Shown here in pieces: positions 28,741 to 37,748 of a DNA stretch of 64,000 bases (its first letter is position 1; every line of letters begins with the position of its first letter). The stretch lies in contig JAUIJL010000006.1 of NCBI GenBank assembly GCA_030431255.1, positions 404,613 to 468,612 on the forward strand, given 5' to 3'. This DNA comes from Thermoanaerobaculia bacterium (GTDB lineage: Bacteria > Acidobacteriota > Thermoanaerobaculia > Multivoradales > J023). The notes under the pieces are model-generated. The model saw nothing but the letters and a program-made list of their open reading frames with translations, did no database searches and was not told the DNA's origin. A program made the translations under genes and the position numbers.

Positions 28741-31245
28741 CTAACCCGCCAATCCGACGACGGTCGCACCGTCGCCGCCCTCATTGGCTTTTCCCGGCCG
28801 ATGGGAGGCCACGGCGGGATGCCCGCTCAAATGATCGCGAACCGCGTCCCGCAATCGTCCGGAGCCGTGGCCATGGATGATGCGCACGGATCCGACCGAC
28901 GCCAGCAGGGATTTGTCCAAAAATCGATCCAATCTCGCCAAGGCGGGCTCGACCCGTTGGCCGAGCAGGAAAAGCTCAGACTCCGGCGCCAGCTCGTCGA
29001 CGTCCGAGCCTCCTTTCACCGGCTGCTCGCGAAAACGCTGTGCGGAAGCCCGGTGGGCCGCCCTTCGAGCCTCCTTTTGCTCACCCTCAGCCGACTCGGG
29101 ATCTACCCCCACCAGCTCCTTCTCCTTGCACACTAGAGACTTGCCCTGCATGACCACGTGGGCTCGACCTCGCTCGAGCTTGTCCAAGGTGCCGATCCAT
29201 CCCAGGCGTCGATGGCGTACCGGGCCTCCTACCTCGAGGGGTAGCTCCTGAATTTCCGGCTCCGGCTCGAGCTGTGGGGCCTGCTCGAAGAGCCTCTGGA
29301 CCGCATGGGTGGCGACGCCTTTTCTGCGCCCCTGTTTTAGCTGTTCGGTGGCTTTCTCCACTTCGGCCCGCATGGACTCGAGCACCTCTCGGCGGAAGGT
29401 CTCGACTTGAGCTTTGAGCTTCTTGCCCACCGTGCGCTTCTCCTGCAGCAACTCGGCCTCTCGCTCGCCGAGCCTTCGTCGCAGCAGCTCGGCGTCCTTG
29501 ACCTCGGTCTCCAAGCGAGCTTGAGCTTCGGCGAGCTCTTGTCGGTGTCGCTCGACCTCGGCCAGCAGCAGGCGGAGGTTACGGTGGTCGCTGCCCAGCA
29601 ATTGCTCGGCACGGTCGAGCCACGAGCGGGGCAAGCCGAGCCGATGGGCCAGGGCGATGGCTTCGCTACCGCCGGGAGGGCCGGGCACGAGGCGGTAGGT
29701 GGGCTCGCCGGTTGACGAGTCGAATTGCATAGCGGCGCAAAAAGCACCCTCGGTTTCGAGAGCGGTGGCGGCCACCTGGCTCAGATGGGTGGTCACCAAA
29801 ACCAGGCTGCGGCTGGACACCAGACCTTCCAGCAGCGACGACGAAAGGGCGGCCCCTTCTTCCGGATCCGTGCCCGACCCCAGCTCGTCCAGAAGCACGA
29901 GCGAGTCTCGCCCGGAAAGATCCCAAGCTTCCCGCAGACGAAGCAGCCGGCCGCTGAAGGTGGACCGATCCGCCAGCAGATCCTGGTCGTCGCCCACGGT
30001 GGCGACTAGGGCGTCGAGCACGGGCAAGCGGCTGCCGGCCGCGGCCGGAATGGGCAATCCACAGTGATGCATCAATGCCAAGAGGCCGGTGGTTTTGAGG
30101 GTGACGGTTTTGCCGCCGGCGTTCGGTCCGGTCAGAACCAGCGCCCGTTGCTGCGCGGACATCTCAACATCCAGGGGCACCACATCCCCGGTATGTCCTT
30201 CTTGGCCCAAGGTGTCGCGACGCAGGCCGGCAAATCGAGGGTCCAAGAGCGGGTGTTTGGCTTGTTTGAGGCTCAGATCGTGACGTCCGGCGAGCTCCGC
30301 CTGCCTGCCGTCACAGATCTCGGCAAATCGAGCCGCTGCCTGGTGGAGATCGAGCTCGCCGACACAGGCGGCATGGATTCTGATCGCCCCAATGTTGTCC
30401 TGTAGCTTGGAAAGCACCTCGGCAAAAATTCGGCGCTTTTCCGATTCTTCGTCCTCGACCGCCTGTTGCAGCTGGTTGTTGCCGTCCACGGACTCGAGGG
30501 GCTCGAAATAGAAGCTCTTTCCGCTGCCGGAGCGGCCGTGCACGAGCCCTGGAACCTTGCCGCGGGCTCCGGCTTGTAGCACCAGCACAAGCCGGCCGCC
30601 GCGCATAGGCACGGTCTCTTCGGAGAGGTGCTCACGGTGGACATCGACCAGGGAGTGCATCTGGTCGTAGATATTCTGTCGGACCGACCGAATGCGTCGT
30701 CGTAGCTCCGCTAAGCGAGGGGTCGCATCCTCTCGAATCTGGCCCCGGGCGTCGAAAGTACGTTCCAACAGGCGAAGCAGGTCGTCGACGTTGGGAACGT
30801 CTCGAGTCAGCTCCGTGAGGGCTGGAAAGGGGCTCTCCGACTCGGCAATGCGGCGGATCACCTGGCTGGAGCCCCGCAACAGGGCCGCGATTTCTACGAG
30901 ATCTGTGCCTTCCAGTCGATGGGAGACGCCGGCCATGGCGTCAAGGACCGGCTGTACGGGCCGCTCTCTGGATGCCACGACGGATTGGCCCGCCATCAGG
31001 CGTCGGATTTCATCGAATCTGCGCCGTCGAGTGTCGAGGACCTTGCGGTCAGCGGTCGGACGCAAACCCAGAACTCGGCTCGACCCCAAGTCGGTGGCGG
31101 CTCCTTGGGCGATCAGGGCCAGCACGGCGGGCAGCTCCAGGGCCGTCTCAGTGGCTTTGGAGACCCTTAGGGGAAGCTCTTCGGTCGGCTCGAGAGCCCA
31201 CTCCACCAAATCGGCGATTTCATCGTTGTTCAAGGTGGTTTCCAT
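28741..31245 (-). CDS. mutS2: MutS2 family ATPase/endonuclease with Smr domain
   Basis: The 834 residues contain MutS-type clamp and core regions (about 1-320), Walker A GPNAGGKT, Walker B LVLLDELGSGTDPEEG and VLVTTHLSQ. A coiled coil follows (about 525-640), then a KOW-like segment and a C-terminal Smr nuclease domain (IIHGHGSGRLRDAVRDHL). MutS2 acts on branched DNA or collided ribosomes and not in mismatch repair. The ATG at 31245 is preferred; the reading frame extends ten codons further to a TTG (31275) inside the rpsU terminator. It lies between rpsU and dnaG. Confidence 0.95.
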   Translation of the reverse strand: METTLNNDEIADLVEWALEPTEELPLRVSKATETALELPAVLALIAQGAATDLGSSRVLGLRPTADRKVLDTRRRRFDEIRRLMAGQSVVASRERPVQPVLDAMAGVSHRLEGTDLVEIAALLRGSSQVIRRIAESESPFPALTELTRDVPNVDDLLRLLERTFDARGQIREDATPRLAELRRRIRSVRQNIYDQMHSLVDVHREHLSEETVPMRGGRLVLVLQAGARGKVPGLVHGRSGSGKSFYFEPLESVDGNNQLQQAVEDEESEKRRIFAEVLSKLQDNIGAIRIHAACVGELDLHQAAARFAEICDGRQAELAGRHDLSLKQAKHPLLDPRFAGLRRDTLGQEGHTGDVVPLDVEMSAQQRALVLTGPNAGGKTVTLKTTGLLALMHHCGLPIPAAAGSRLPVLDALVATVGDDQDLLADRSTFSGRLLRLREAWDLSGRDSLVLLDELGSGTDPEEGAALSSSLLEGLVSSRSLVLVTTHLSQVAATALETEGAFCAAMQFDSSTGEPTYRLVPGPPGGSEAIALAHRLGLPRSWLDRAEQLLGSDHRNLRLLLAEVERHRQELAEAQARLETEVKDAELLRRRLGEREAELLQEKRTVGKKLKAQVETFRREVLESMRAEVEKATEQLKQGRRKGVATHAVQRLFEQAPQLEPEPEIQELPLEVGGPVRHRRLGWIGTLDKLERGRAHVVMQGKSLVCKEKELVGVDPESAEGEQKEARRAAHRASAQRFREQPVKGGSDVDELAPESELFLLGQRVEPALARLDRFLDKSLLASVGSVRIIHGHGSGRLRDAVRDHLSGHPAVASHRPGKANEGGDGATVVGLAG

Positions 31246-31277
31246 GCTGCACCGATCAAAAAGTTGACAAAGCAAAA

Positions 31278-31303
31278 GCGGGAACGGGTTTCCCCGCTCC
31301 CGC
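31278..31303 (-). terminator. hairpin terminator after rpsU
   Basis: An 11-bp stem with one wobble pair (minus strand GCGGGAGCGGG, loop GAAA) is followed by TTTTGCTTT. It lies between rpsU and mutS2, so it probably lowers expression of mutS2-dnaG-rpoD relative to rpsU, as in E. coli. Confidence 0.75.
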
Positions 31304-31356
31304 CGTCACTTCGATTCCGTGCCGAGATCGTTGCGATCCTGACCTTGAAGATCGCC

Positions 31357-31566
31357 TCAGGCGAGGCCCATCTTGCGCTCGTCGGCCAGCTTCCGGAGCA
31401 TCTTCTTCTTGCCCTGCATCTGCTTGCGCTTACGCTTGATGGAGGGCTTCTCGTAATGCTGGCGTTTCTTGAGCTCAGTCAGGATGCCCGATTTCTCGCA
31501 CTTACGTTTGAAGCGACGCAGGGCGTTCTCGAAGCTCTCTTCGTCGCGTACATGTACAACAGGCAT
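31357..31566 (-). CDS. rpsU: 30S ribosomal protein bS21
   Basis: The 69 residues begin [20 protein letters not shown], then the typical [22 protein letters not shown] and a Lys/Arg-rich tail that is longer at the end ([12 protein letters not shown]). The ATG at 31566 is chosen because the family starts here and GAGAGGA lies upstream; the reading frame is open 19 codons further but lacks similarity. bS21 helps mRNA engage the ribosome. First gene of the cluster rpsU-mutS2-dnaG-rpoD. Confidence 0.97.
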   Translation of the reverse strand: MPVVHVRDEESFENALRRFKRKCEKSGILTELKKRQHYEKPSIKRKRKQMQGKKKMLRKLADERKMGLA

Positions 31567-31787
31567 CTGCGATCCTCTCGCTCTGACGGATAATTTTCGG
31601 TTCGGAATACTGCTCGCGGCCAAATTCGCCGGTGTGCATCCGGCGGTCCGGGCCTAAGCCTGAAGCATGCGGAAGCCCCGCGGCACACGAGGACCCCGGA
31701 TTATGCACGATGAGGAATAAGAGGTCAAGGCTCTTTGGGCAAGAAAAATTCTCGAGGGAGAGCGGGTCGGCGGGGCGACGGAACGGA

Positions 31788-31813
31788 AAGAGCCACCCCG
31801 GGAGGTGGCTCTT
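31788..31813 (-). terminator. intrinsic terminator of the BamE-like lipoprotein gene
   Basis: The perfect 10-bp stem AAGAGCCACC/GGTGGCTCTT (loop of 6) lies 25 bp past the stop codon, followed on the minus strand by TTTCC. Confidence 0.7.
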
Positions 31814-31837
31814 GAAATCCGACGATGAGTCTCGCGC

Positions 31838-32683
31838 TCAGCCTTCGGAGCCCTCTTCGGTGGACTGGCCTTTGACGGCTTCGAAATCGGTGATCTCGAC
31901 CACCCAATTTTCGCTGCCTTTGGGCTTCTGCCTGAAGTAAACGCCGGCTGCGCCTCCTCCGGCCTCGGGGTCCTTCGGGTAGAACCAACCGAGTCGAGCT
32001 TTTTCTGCAAAGTCCCGGACGTTGGTGTTTTTGACGGTACCGAGCAACGCCTGGACCTCGTCTTGGCTCATGCCTTTCTTGACCTGAGAGAAACGCTCTT
32101 CGTCCATGTAGCGCAAGGTCTCGGCCCGTTCCACCGCTGCCAGCAGCTTGGCGTTGCCTTCGTCGCTCATCAGAGCCTGGTTGTAGATGTCGATCGCCCG
32201 TTTATAGTCGCCACCTTTGTCGATGTATTCCTGGGCGTAAGAGATGTCGATATCGGCTTTCCAGTCGAAGGCCCGACGTTGCTCTGGGGTCAGCTCAGCG
32301 CCCTCTACCAGACCTGAGTTGTTGATGTATTCGATGAGCTTGCCGTAGAGCTCGTCGGTCTTAGAGGCGATATCGCTTCCCAGATCATCGATCTTCGCCT
32401 GCAGCTCCTCAGGGGTGGCGGTGGGCTCGGCCTCTCCTTCGGCTTCGGCCTCTCCTGTGGCTTCAGCGTCGCCTTCGTCGCTCTCGGCGGACATGGCCTT
32501 GAGCTGCCCTTTTAGCGTTTCGAGCTCGGCTTTGCTCTTGTCGAGCGCAGCACGCCGAGAGTCGATGTTGTTCCACAACTCGACGTTGGGATCGGCGGCC
32601 TCTTCTTGTGTGCCGCCGCATGCCACCAAAACCAGCAGCATCAACAGAACACTTCCGAGGGCAGTGCCTCGTTTTCTTTGCAT
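31838..32683 (-). CDS. lipoprotein with coiled coil and BamE/SmpA-like C-terminal domain
   Basis: The 281 residues have a lipoprotein signal peptide ending in the lipobox LVAC (Cys about 22). A coiled coil follows (about 35-65), then a very acidic Ala/Glu low-complexity stretch (about 67-88), a second helical region and, at about 195-265, a BamE/SmpA-like fold: FSQVKKGMSQDEVQALLG followed by aromatic strands. In canonical BamE this domain supports outer-membrane protein assembly, but that protein is about half this length. GGAGGAAGG lies just upstream of the ATG. An 8-bp inverted repeat (CTCTATGG...CCATAGAG, 32718-32746) lies in the upstream region. Confidence 0.7.
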   Translation of the reverse strand: MQRKRGTALGSVLLMLLVLVACGGTQEEAADPNVELWNNIDSRRAALDKSKAELETLKGQLKAMSAESDEGDAEATGEAEAEGEAEPTATPEELQAKIDDLGSDIASKTDELYGKLIEYINNSGLVEGAELTPEQRRAFDWKADIDISYAQEYIDKGGDYKRAIDIYNQALMSDEGNAKLLAAVERAETLRYMDEERFSQVKKGMSQDEVQALLGTVKNTNVRDFAEKARLGWFYPKDPEAGGGAAGVYFRQKPKGSENWVVEITDFEAVKGQSTEEGSEG

Positions 32684-32944
32684 GATCCTTCCTCCGGTGA
32701 GAATGGCTTATCGTAAGCTCTATGGAACCGGCAACGTACCATAGAGAATTGGTCGTCCACAAGCCAAGCCGCGCGCCTTACCCCAGGAGTGGGGAAAGGG
32801 TCTAAATACCGGTCGTTTAGGGGTTTTGGGCGGCTGTTGGCCTGTCCAGGCTTTCTTGACAGAGGATTCACCTTGCCAAATAATCGATGATCTTGATCCG
32901 ACGCCCGAAACGCCCGGTTAGCCATCCCTGGAGGAGAAGATACG

Positions 32945-35269
32945 ATGTCGGATGCGCAGCAGGCTGACACGCCGCTGTCCCAGAAAGTTCAGGATCTGGA
33001 TCGCCAAATCTCGGCGAAAGTCGAGACCTTAATAAGAGGTGTCCATTCCCAGATCGGTGAGCGGGTACGTGCGGCTACCGACGATGTGGTGCGTTGGATC
33101 GAAGAGAACGCCCCAGAATTTCCTCAATCCCTATTGATCGAGTCGGATCTCACCGGTCTGCTCGGCTCGTCCGAATCACGGCAAAGCGAAGCCGCCGGAC
33201 CCACACAGGGTTATGGAGCGTTGCTCGAAGCGGTTTCTCGTATCGACTCTGAAACCGGGCAAGCCCAAATCCTAACGGGCTTGTTGGAGGAGAGTCTTCA
33301 CTTCTGCTCTCGCTCGGCGTTCTTCTTAATTCGCCAGAACCAAGTGCGGGGCTGGGCCGGAAAGGGCTTCGGCGAAGCCGACCAGCGGATCAGCGAAATC
33401 GAGGAAAAAGCGGATCAAGATCCCTGGTTGTCGGTGGTCGAGAAGAGCTCGTCTTTGGTGTGCTCCGATGAGCAGCTTGCCGGCATGGCCATCCGCACCA
33501 ATACGTCGCCGGGCCAGGCTGCCGTGTTGGTCCCGTTCTCAATCCGGGGTCAGATCGCCGGAGTCTTCTACGCCGATCAAATGGAAGGCGGTCGTCCCGT
33601 CTCCGTTTCCGGATTGCAGCTGCTGGTGCACACTGCCGCCATGGCGCTCGAGACCGCGGCCGTCAGCCCTGGAATTTCGCCCTGCTTGAAATTGGAAGGC
33701 ACTCTGCCGGAGCCCTCCGTGCCCGCGGACACGGACGCACCTTCCGCTGATGAGACGCCGGACGCTGAGCCCACCGAGGAGCCCGTAGCCGTCGAGGCTG
33801 AGCCGGAGCCCGAGGAGGTTTCTCTTGAGCCTGAAGAGGCTGAGGAGGCCGACCTCGAAGAGCCCGCGACCGCCGCGCTCGAGGCGAGCGAGGAAAGCCT
33901 GAGCAAGGAGGACCTCGAAACCACGGTCGTTCCGGCGATCAGCGACGAGCCGGAAGGCGCCGTCGATATCGGGGCCGAGGCCGCCTACGAAGCGCTGCCG
34001 ACTTCAGAGCCGACGGTTGAGATGGACGCGCCGGCCCTCTCGTTGTCCACGCCCTCCGACTATCCTGTGGAGGAAGACGAAGCTTCATATTCGGAAGAGG
34101 ATGATTCGGCGGAGGATCTGATCGAGCCGCCGTCGATGGACACCGCCGAGTTCGATAGGGTCGCGCTCGCTTACGAAGCTCCGGTGGCCCCTGAGCCGCC
34201 GATGGCGCCTGAGCCGCCTCCGGTCCTGGAAAGTGCGGAGACTCCTTCGGTTGAAGCACCCCCCGTTGTGGATTTCGGTGATGTCAGCCCACCGTCGGAG
34301 GAAGAGATCGCGCTCGAATCGGAACCCGAGCCCGAGCTTGAAGACACCAACGCTTGGGAGCTCGAAGCCGAAGAAGACGACGATGAGCCGACCCATGTGG
34401 GCATGGCCGCCAAAGTTGAGCCCCCGGCGGTCGAAACCGTCGACCCTGTGCCGTCGCCGCCATCATTGGAGATACCCGCTCCTCAGGCCCCGGCCGTCCC
34501 CGAAGTGGCCATGGGTGACATGCCGGTCGGCCAAGAAACAGTCCGTCTGCCGGTGGTTGCGCCTCCGGCCCCGTATCAGGACGAAGCCACGACGGATCCT
34601 GGGGACGAGACCTCTCCAGCGATGGGTGTCGGCTCTCCGGCCGAGCCCGCTCCTCAGGCCCCGGCCGCCCCCGAGCCGGCAGAAGAGGCTCCTCCAGCTG
34701 CACCGACGAGCTTTGCGGATCCACCGGCTGCTCCGACGAGCTTTGCGGATCCGATTCCGCCCGCAGCCCCGGTCGCTCCGACGAGCTTTGCGGATCCGAT
34801 TCCGCCCGCGGCCCCCGCGGCACCGACGAGCTTCGCGGATCCCCCGCCGGCCGCCCCTCCTGTGGCACCGGCGGCCTTCAGCCCGCCTCCAGCTGAGAAA
34901 CCAGCGGAGATTAAATCTTCCGGTAGCTCGGAGGTTAGGCCGCCTTCGGATCTCGAGGGGCCAGGGCTGGCCTTTGCCGCGGCCCCGGCCGCCGTTACGG
35001 AACCCGACGCCGCCAGCGAGGCGTTGCATGAGGAGGCGCGTCGCCTCGCACGTCTCTTGGTCAGCGAGATCAAGCTCTACAACGAAGACATCATTGAAGA
35101 AGGCCGACGAACGGGCAACATCTACGAGCGTCTAAAGGACGACATCGATCGCTCCCGGCAGATGTACGAGGAGCGGATCGATCCGCGCCTAGCGGACCAA
35201 GAGGACTACTTCTATCAAGAGCTGGTTCAGAGGTTGGCTGGCGGAGACGCCTCTTTGCTCGGTATGTAA
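32945..35269 (+). CDS. GAF-like protein with acidic/Pro-rich linker and conserved helical C-terminus
   Basis: The 774 residues fall into three parts. Residues 1-60 are helical. Residues about 85-240 look like a GAF domain (FFLIRQNQVRGWAGKGF, QAAVLVPFSIRGQIAGVFYAD). Residues about 245-690 are low-complexity, rich in Glu, Pro, Ala and Ser, and include four PTSFADP repeats near 586-633. The last 75 residues are a charged helical domain (RRLARLLVSEIKLYNEDI, then YERLKDDIDRSRQMYEERI). There are no membrane segments. GGAGGAGA precedes the ATG. The next gene starts five bases after its stop, so the two are coupled. The function is unknown; a sensor scaffold is an inference. Confidence 0.7.
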   Translation: MSDAQQADTPLSQKVQDLDRQISAKVETLIRGVHSQIGERVRAATDDVVRWIEENAPEFPQSLLIESDLTGLLGSSESRQSEAAGPTQGYGALLEAVSRIDSETGQAQILTGLLEESLHFCSRSAFFLIRQNQVRGWAGKGFGEADQRISEIEEKADQDPWLSVVEKSSSLVCSDEQLAGMAIRTNTSPGQAAVLVPFSIRGQIAGVFYADQMEGGRPVSVSGLQLLVHTAAMALETAAVSPGISPCLKLEGTLPEPSVPADTDAPSADETPDAEPTEEPVAVEAEPEPEEVSLEPEEAEEADLEEPATAALEASEESLSKEDLETTVVPAISDEPEGAVDIGAEAAYEALPTSEPTVEMDAPALSLSTPSDYPVEEDEASYSEEDDSAEDLIEPPSMDTAEFDRVALAYEAPVAPEPPMAPEPPPVLESAETPSVEAPPVVDFGDVSPPSEEEIALESEPEPELEDTNAWELEAEEDDDEPTHVGMAAKVEPPAVETVDPVPSPPSLEIPAPQAPAVPEVAMGDMPVGQETVRLPVVAPPAPYQDEATTDPGDETSPAMGVGSPAEPAPQAPAAPEPAEEAPPAAPTSFADPPAAPTSFADPIPPAAPVAPTSFADPIPPAAPAAPTSFADPPPAAPPVAPAAFSPPPAEKPAEIKSSGSSEVRPPSDLEGPGLAFAAAPAAVTEPDAASEALHEEARRLARLLVSEIKLYNEDIIEEGRRTGNIYERLKDDIDRSRQMYEERIDPRLADQEDYFYQELVQRLAGGDASLLGM
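34700..34850 (+). repeat. in-frame tandem coding repeats (PTSFADP units)
   Basis: Four near-identical units encode PTSFADP separated by Pro/Ala spacers of variable length (PPA, IPPAAPVA, IPPAAPAA). Nucleotide identity is high (CCGACGAGCTTTGCGGATCC), pointing to recent slippage or unequal exchange. It is protein low-complexity, with no spacers of CRISPR type. Confidence 0.85.
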
Positions 35270-35273
35270 CAAA

Positions 35274-36743
35274 TTGTCGAAGATACGGCGCCCCCATGGG
35301 TTGGCGCTCCTCGTGGTGGGTTTGGCCTTCCTGTTCTCCGGCTGTGCCTGCGAGTCGGGCCCACAAGCGTCTGAGCTGCATCGCGGGCCGGTGGTGGTCG
35401 TTACCGCCAGCGATCTCAGGGCCGACTTGGTAGGTTCCCTCGACGGCGAACCGGGCTGGACCCCCCAGCTCGATCGATTCGCCACGGAAGCCGGCTGGGT
35501 CGGCAGGGCCGTTGCCGCCTCGAGCTCGCCGGTTCCTGCTTTGGTCAGCCTCGCGACGGGCGTAGATCCTTGGCAACACGGAGTCCTGAGCCACCTCTTC
35601 TACCAGCGCCGATCCGACTTGCCGACGCTAGCGGAGGCGTTGGCCGAGCACGGCTTCAAATCACGTCTATATACCTTCCGGGACGGAACCGCCCAATTCG
35701 GTGGCTTCGACGGCTTCGACGAAGTCGTCACCCTGGGGGACGGCCGAGTGGCCTTGGATGCCCTTCGGCAGCTCAGCGGTGAGCCTGAGCTGATCTGGAT
35801 TCATCTGCCGCTGGTGGGCTTCCCCTATCGTGATCGCCGCGGCAGGAATCCCGCCTTATCCGAGCTTCCCGAGCCGCCACGCCCGCAGCTGGCTCGGGTG
35901 GAGCTGCTGCCGTTCGCGGATCCCGGCAAACCGATTCCCGACGATCTAAAGGCGGCCGCCGAGCTGCTGTATCGCCACGAGGTGTCCTGGGTCGACCTTC
36001 AGATCGGTCGTTATCTGGATGCCCTTCGCTCAAGCGGGAAGATGGACCAAGCACTATTGGCCGTCACGGCGCTCCATGGCACCGAGCTGGGTGAGCACGG
36101 CCAGATGCTCTTTGCTCAGAACCTAGGTCGAGAATCGATTGAGGTTCCTCTGATGCTCCGTTGGCCCGGGGGGGAAGCTCGGACCATCGACGCCGGTCCT
36201 GGAGGCTCGGGACCGGTGGAGCTGGCCCGGCTCTGGTCGACGTTTGCCGATGAGCTCGGATTCCAGAGCTCACCCGTGCATTTACCCAGCCTTTATCAGC
36301 GTTCTCAATCCCCGGCCTTATCCTCCCTATTCCTTCACGATGCCACGAATCGGTTTGCGGTGGTGGTGCGAGAGGGTGGCGTCACATTCCAGGCCTCATT
36401 GAAGGTGCCGTTCGCTCGCCCAGAGCCTAAGTTCTTTGCCGCACAGGTCGCCGAAGCCGGCTGGATGTGGGATCCACGTCAAGGCATGGCGCAGGCGGTT
36501 CGACGTCGGTTGCAGAGGAGCTTCGAAACGACGCTGCCGTTCTCGGGGCTGAGCGAATCGAACGACGGAGCCGGCCCTTCGACCGAAATAGAGCTCGTCC
36601 GCTGGTTGGAAAACAGCGGGGCTGAGCCGGTGGAGGATCCGGAGCGGGCGGCCCGAATGGGAGAGCTGCTGGAGCGTCGCTGGCGTCGTTTCGTCGACCG
36701 AGAGCGATCGCCCAGGGAAGAGCGTCTCTACTGGTCCGACTGA
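35274..36743 (+). CDS. sulfatase-like lipoprotein lacking catalytic residues
   Basis: The 489 residues start at TTG 35274, five bases after the previous stop; the lipoprotein signal (ALLVVGLAFLFSGC, lipobox Cys24) supports this start. The body aligns by eye with the sulfatase/alkaline-phosphatase fold of the protein at 925-2289: ASDLRADLVG, then SSSPVPALVSLATGVDPWQHGV, then ALHGTELGEHGQM. The nucleophile position is Pro86 rather than Cys, Ser or Thr, and the usual metal-binding DHG reads LHG. Catalysis is therefore unlikely. It may be a non-enzymatic binding lipoprotein working with the coupled GAF protein (inference). Confidence 0.68.
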   Translation: MSKIRRPHGLALLVVGLAFLFSGCACESGPQASELHRGPVVVVTASDLRADLVGSLDGEPGWTPQLDRFATEAGWVGRAVAASSSPVPALVSLATGVDPWQHGVLSHLFYQRRSDLPTLAEALAEHGFKSRLYTFRDGTAQFGGFDGFDEVVTLGDGRVALDALRQLSGEPELIWIHLPLVGFPYRDRRGRNPALSELPEPPRPQLARVELLPFADPGKPIPDDLKAAAELLYRHEVSWVDLQIGRYLDALRSSGKMDQALLAVTALHGTELGEHGQMLFAQNLGRESIEVPLMLRWPGGEARTIDAGPGGSGPVELARLWSTFADELGFQSSPVHLPSLYQRSQSPALSSLFLHDATNRFAVVVREGGVTFQASLKVPFARPEPKFFAAQVAEAGWMWDPRQGMAQAVRRRLQRSFETTLPFSGLSESNDGAGPSTEIELVRWLENSGAEPVEDPERAARMGELLERRWRRFVDRERSPREERLYWSD

Positions 36744-36757
36744 TCGATCTCCTCGCG

Positions 36758-36787
36758 CTGCCGTACCCTGCGATCTTGTTGTATACT
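36758..36787 (+). promoter_or_regulatory. promoter of the CAT-anticodon tRNA
   Basis: TATACT (36782-36787) lies 27 bp before the tRNA and is followed by a GC-rich discriminator. A weak -35 (CTGCCG, 36758-36763) sits 18 bp upstream. Confidence 0.5.
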
Positions 36788-36813
36788 CCCGGCCCCAGAC
36801 GAAAGGGAATTTT

Positions 36814-36886
<73 letters not shown>

Positions 36887-36946
36887 CTCATCAGATCCCA
36901 ACCTCGGTCGAGCCCAGGGGCCCGGCCTTCGAGGAGCCCCGAATAG

Positions 36947-37693
36947 ATGTCAGAGCTCGACTCGATAGTGTCCCTCCAGCAGACCCTGAGTGAGCTGGCC
37001 GCAGCTCGACAGCGGCTCGACGGAATTCCCGATTGGATGACGGAGCTTCACTCCGAATACAGCACCCGCAAAGCTGAAATCGACCAAGAAGAGCAAGTTG
37101 CCGAAGAGTCGGACAGGCTCCGCCGAGAAGCGGAGGCCGCCGTGGCCGACAGTCAAGAAAAGCTCAAGCACTACCAAGGTCAGGTCAGCCAAGTCACGAC
37201 CCAGCGCGAGTACGGCGCTCTGCTCAAAGAAATCGATACCGTCAAAGAGAGCATCAAGACAGCCGAGGAACAGGCGATCACCTCGATCGAGAGCCACGAG
37301 CTGGCGCGCGAGAAATTGCAACAGCTGCAAGCGGATTTCGAAGATCTGGACCAACGTTACAAGGCCGAGCTGAGCAAATGGGAAGCCGAAAAGCCGGAGG
37401 TCGAAGCCAAAGCCGCCGAGCTCGAAGGCAAGGTCGACGAGCTCAAGTCCGGGCTTAGCCGGGGTGTGCTCTCCCTCTTCGAGCGCCTCTACGATCGCAC
37501 CAACGGCGATGCTCTTGCCGAGGTCCACAAGCTCGCCAACGCCAAGGGCACGGCCATGTGGCATTGTGGAGCTTGTAGCTTCAACGTGCGTCCGATGATC
37601 GCCATGGAAGTGCGAGGCGGAAATATCCTGCACTGCGATTCGTGCAAACGCATCCTCTTCTGGATCGAGCCCGATCCAGAAGAAGAGGGCTGA
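36947..37693 (+). CDS. coiled-coil protein with C-terminal C4 zinc ribbon
   Basis: The 248 residues comprise a long antiparallel coiled coil (about 5-180, Glu/Lys/Ala-rich) and a C4-type zinc ribbon (CGACSFNVRP and CDSCKRILF) with an acidic tail. This is the widespread CT398/HP0958-like family, related to FlgZ-type proteins implicated in mRNA or RpoN handling in some species. The precise role is unknown here. It lies directly upstream of yggS and divIVA in the same direction, a frequent neighbourhood. Confidence 0.87.
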   Translation: MSELDSIVSLQQTLSELAAARQRLDGIPDWMTELHSEYSTRKAEIDQEEQVAEESDRLRREAEAAVADSQEKLKHYQGQVSQVTTQREYGALLKEIDTVKESIKTAEEQAITSIESHELAREKLQQLQADFEDLDQRYKAELSKWEAEKPEVEAKAAELEGKVDELKSGLSRGVLSLFERLYDRTNGDALAEVHKLANAKGTAMWHCGACSFNVRPMIAMEVRGGNILHCDSCKRILFWIEPDPEEEG

Positions 37694-37748
37694 GCCGCCG
37701 GCCGTAGCATCGATCCGGTAGCCGATCCGGATCCCTGTTGGATCTCTT

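Noticed and set aside
34700..34850. possible CRISPR-like repeat array
   Set aside because: The repeats are in frame with a coding sequence, spacers are shorter than 25 bp and nearly identical, and no cas genes are present.
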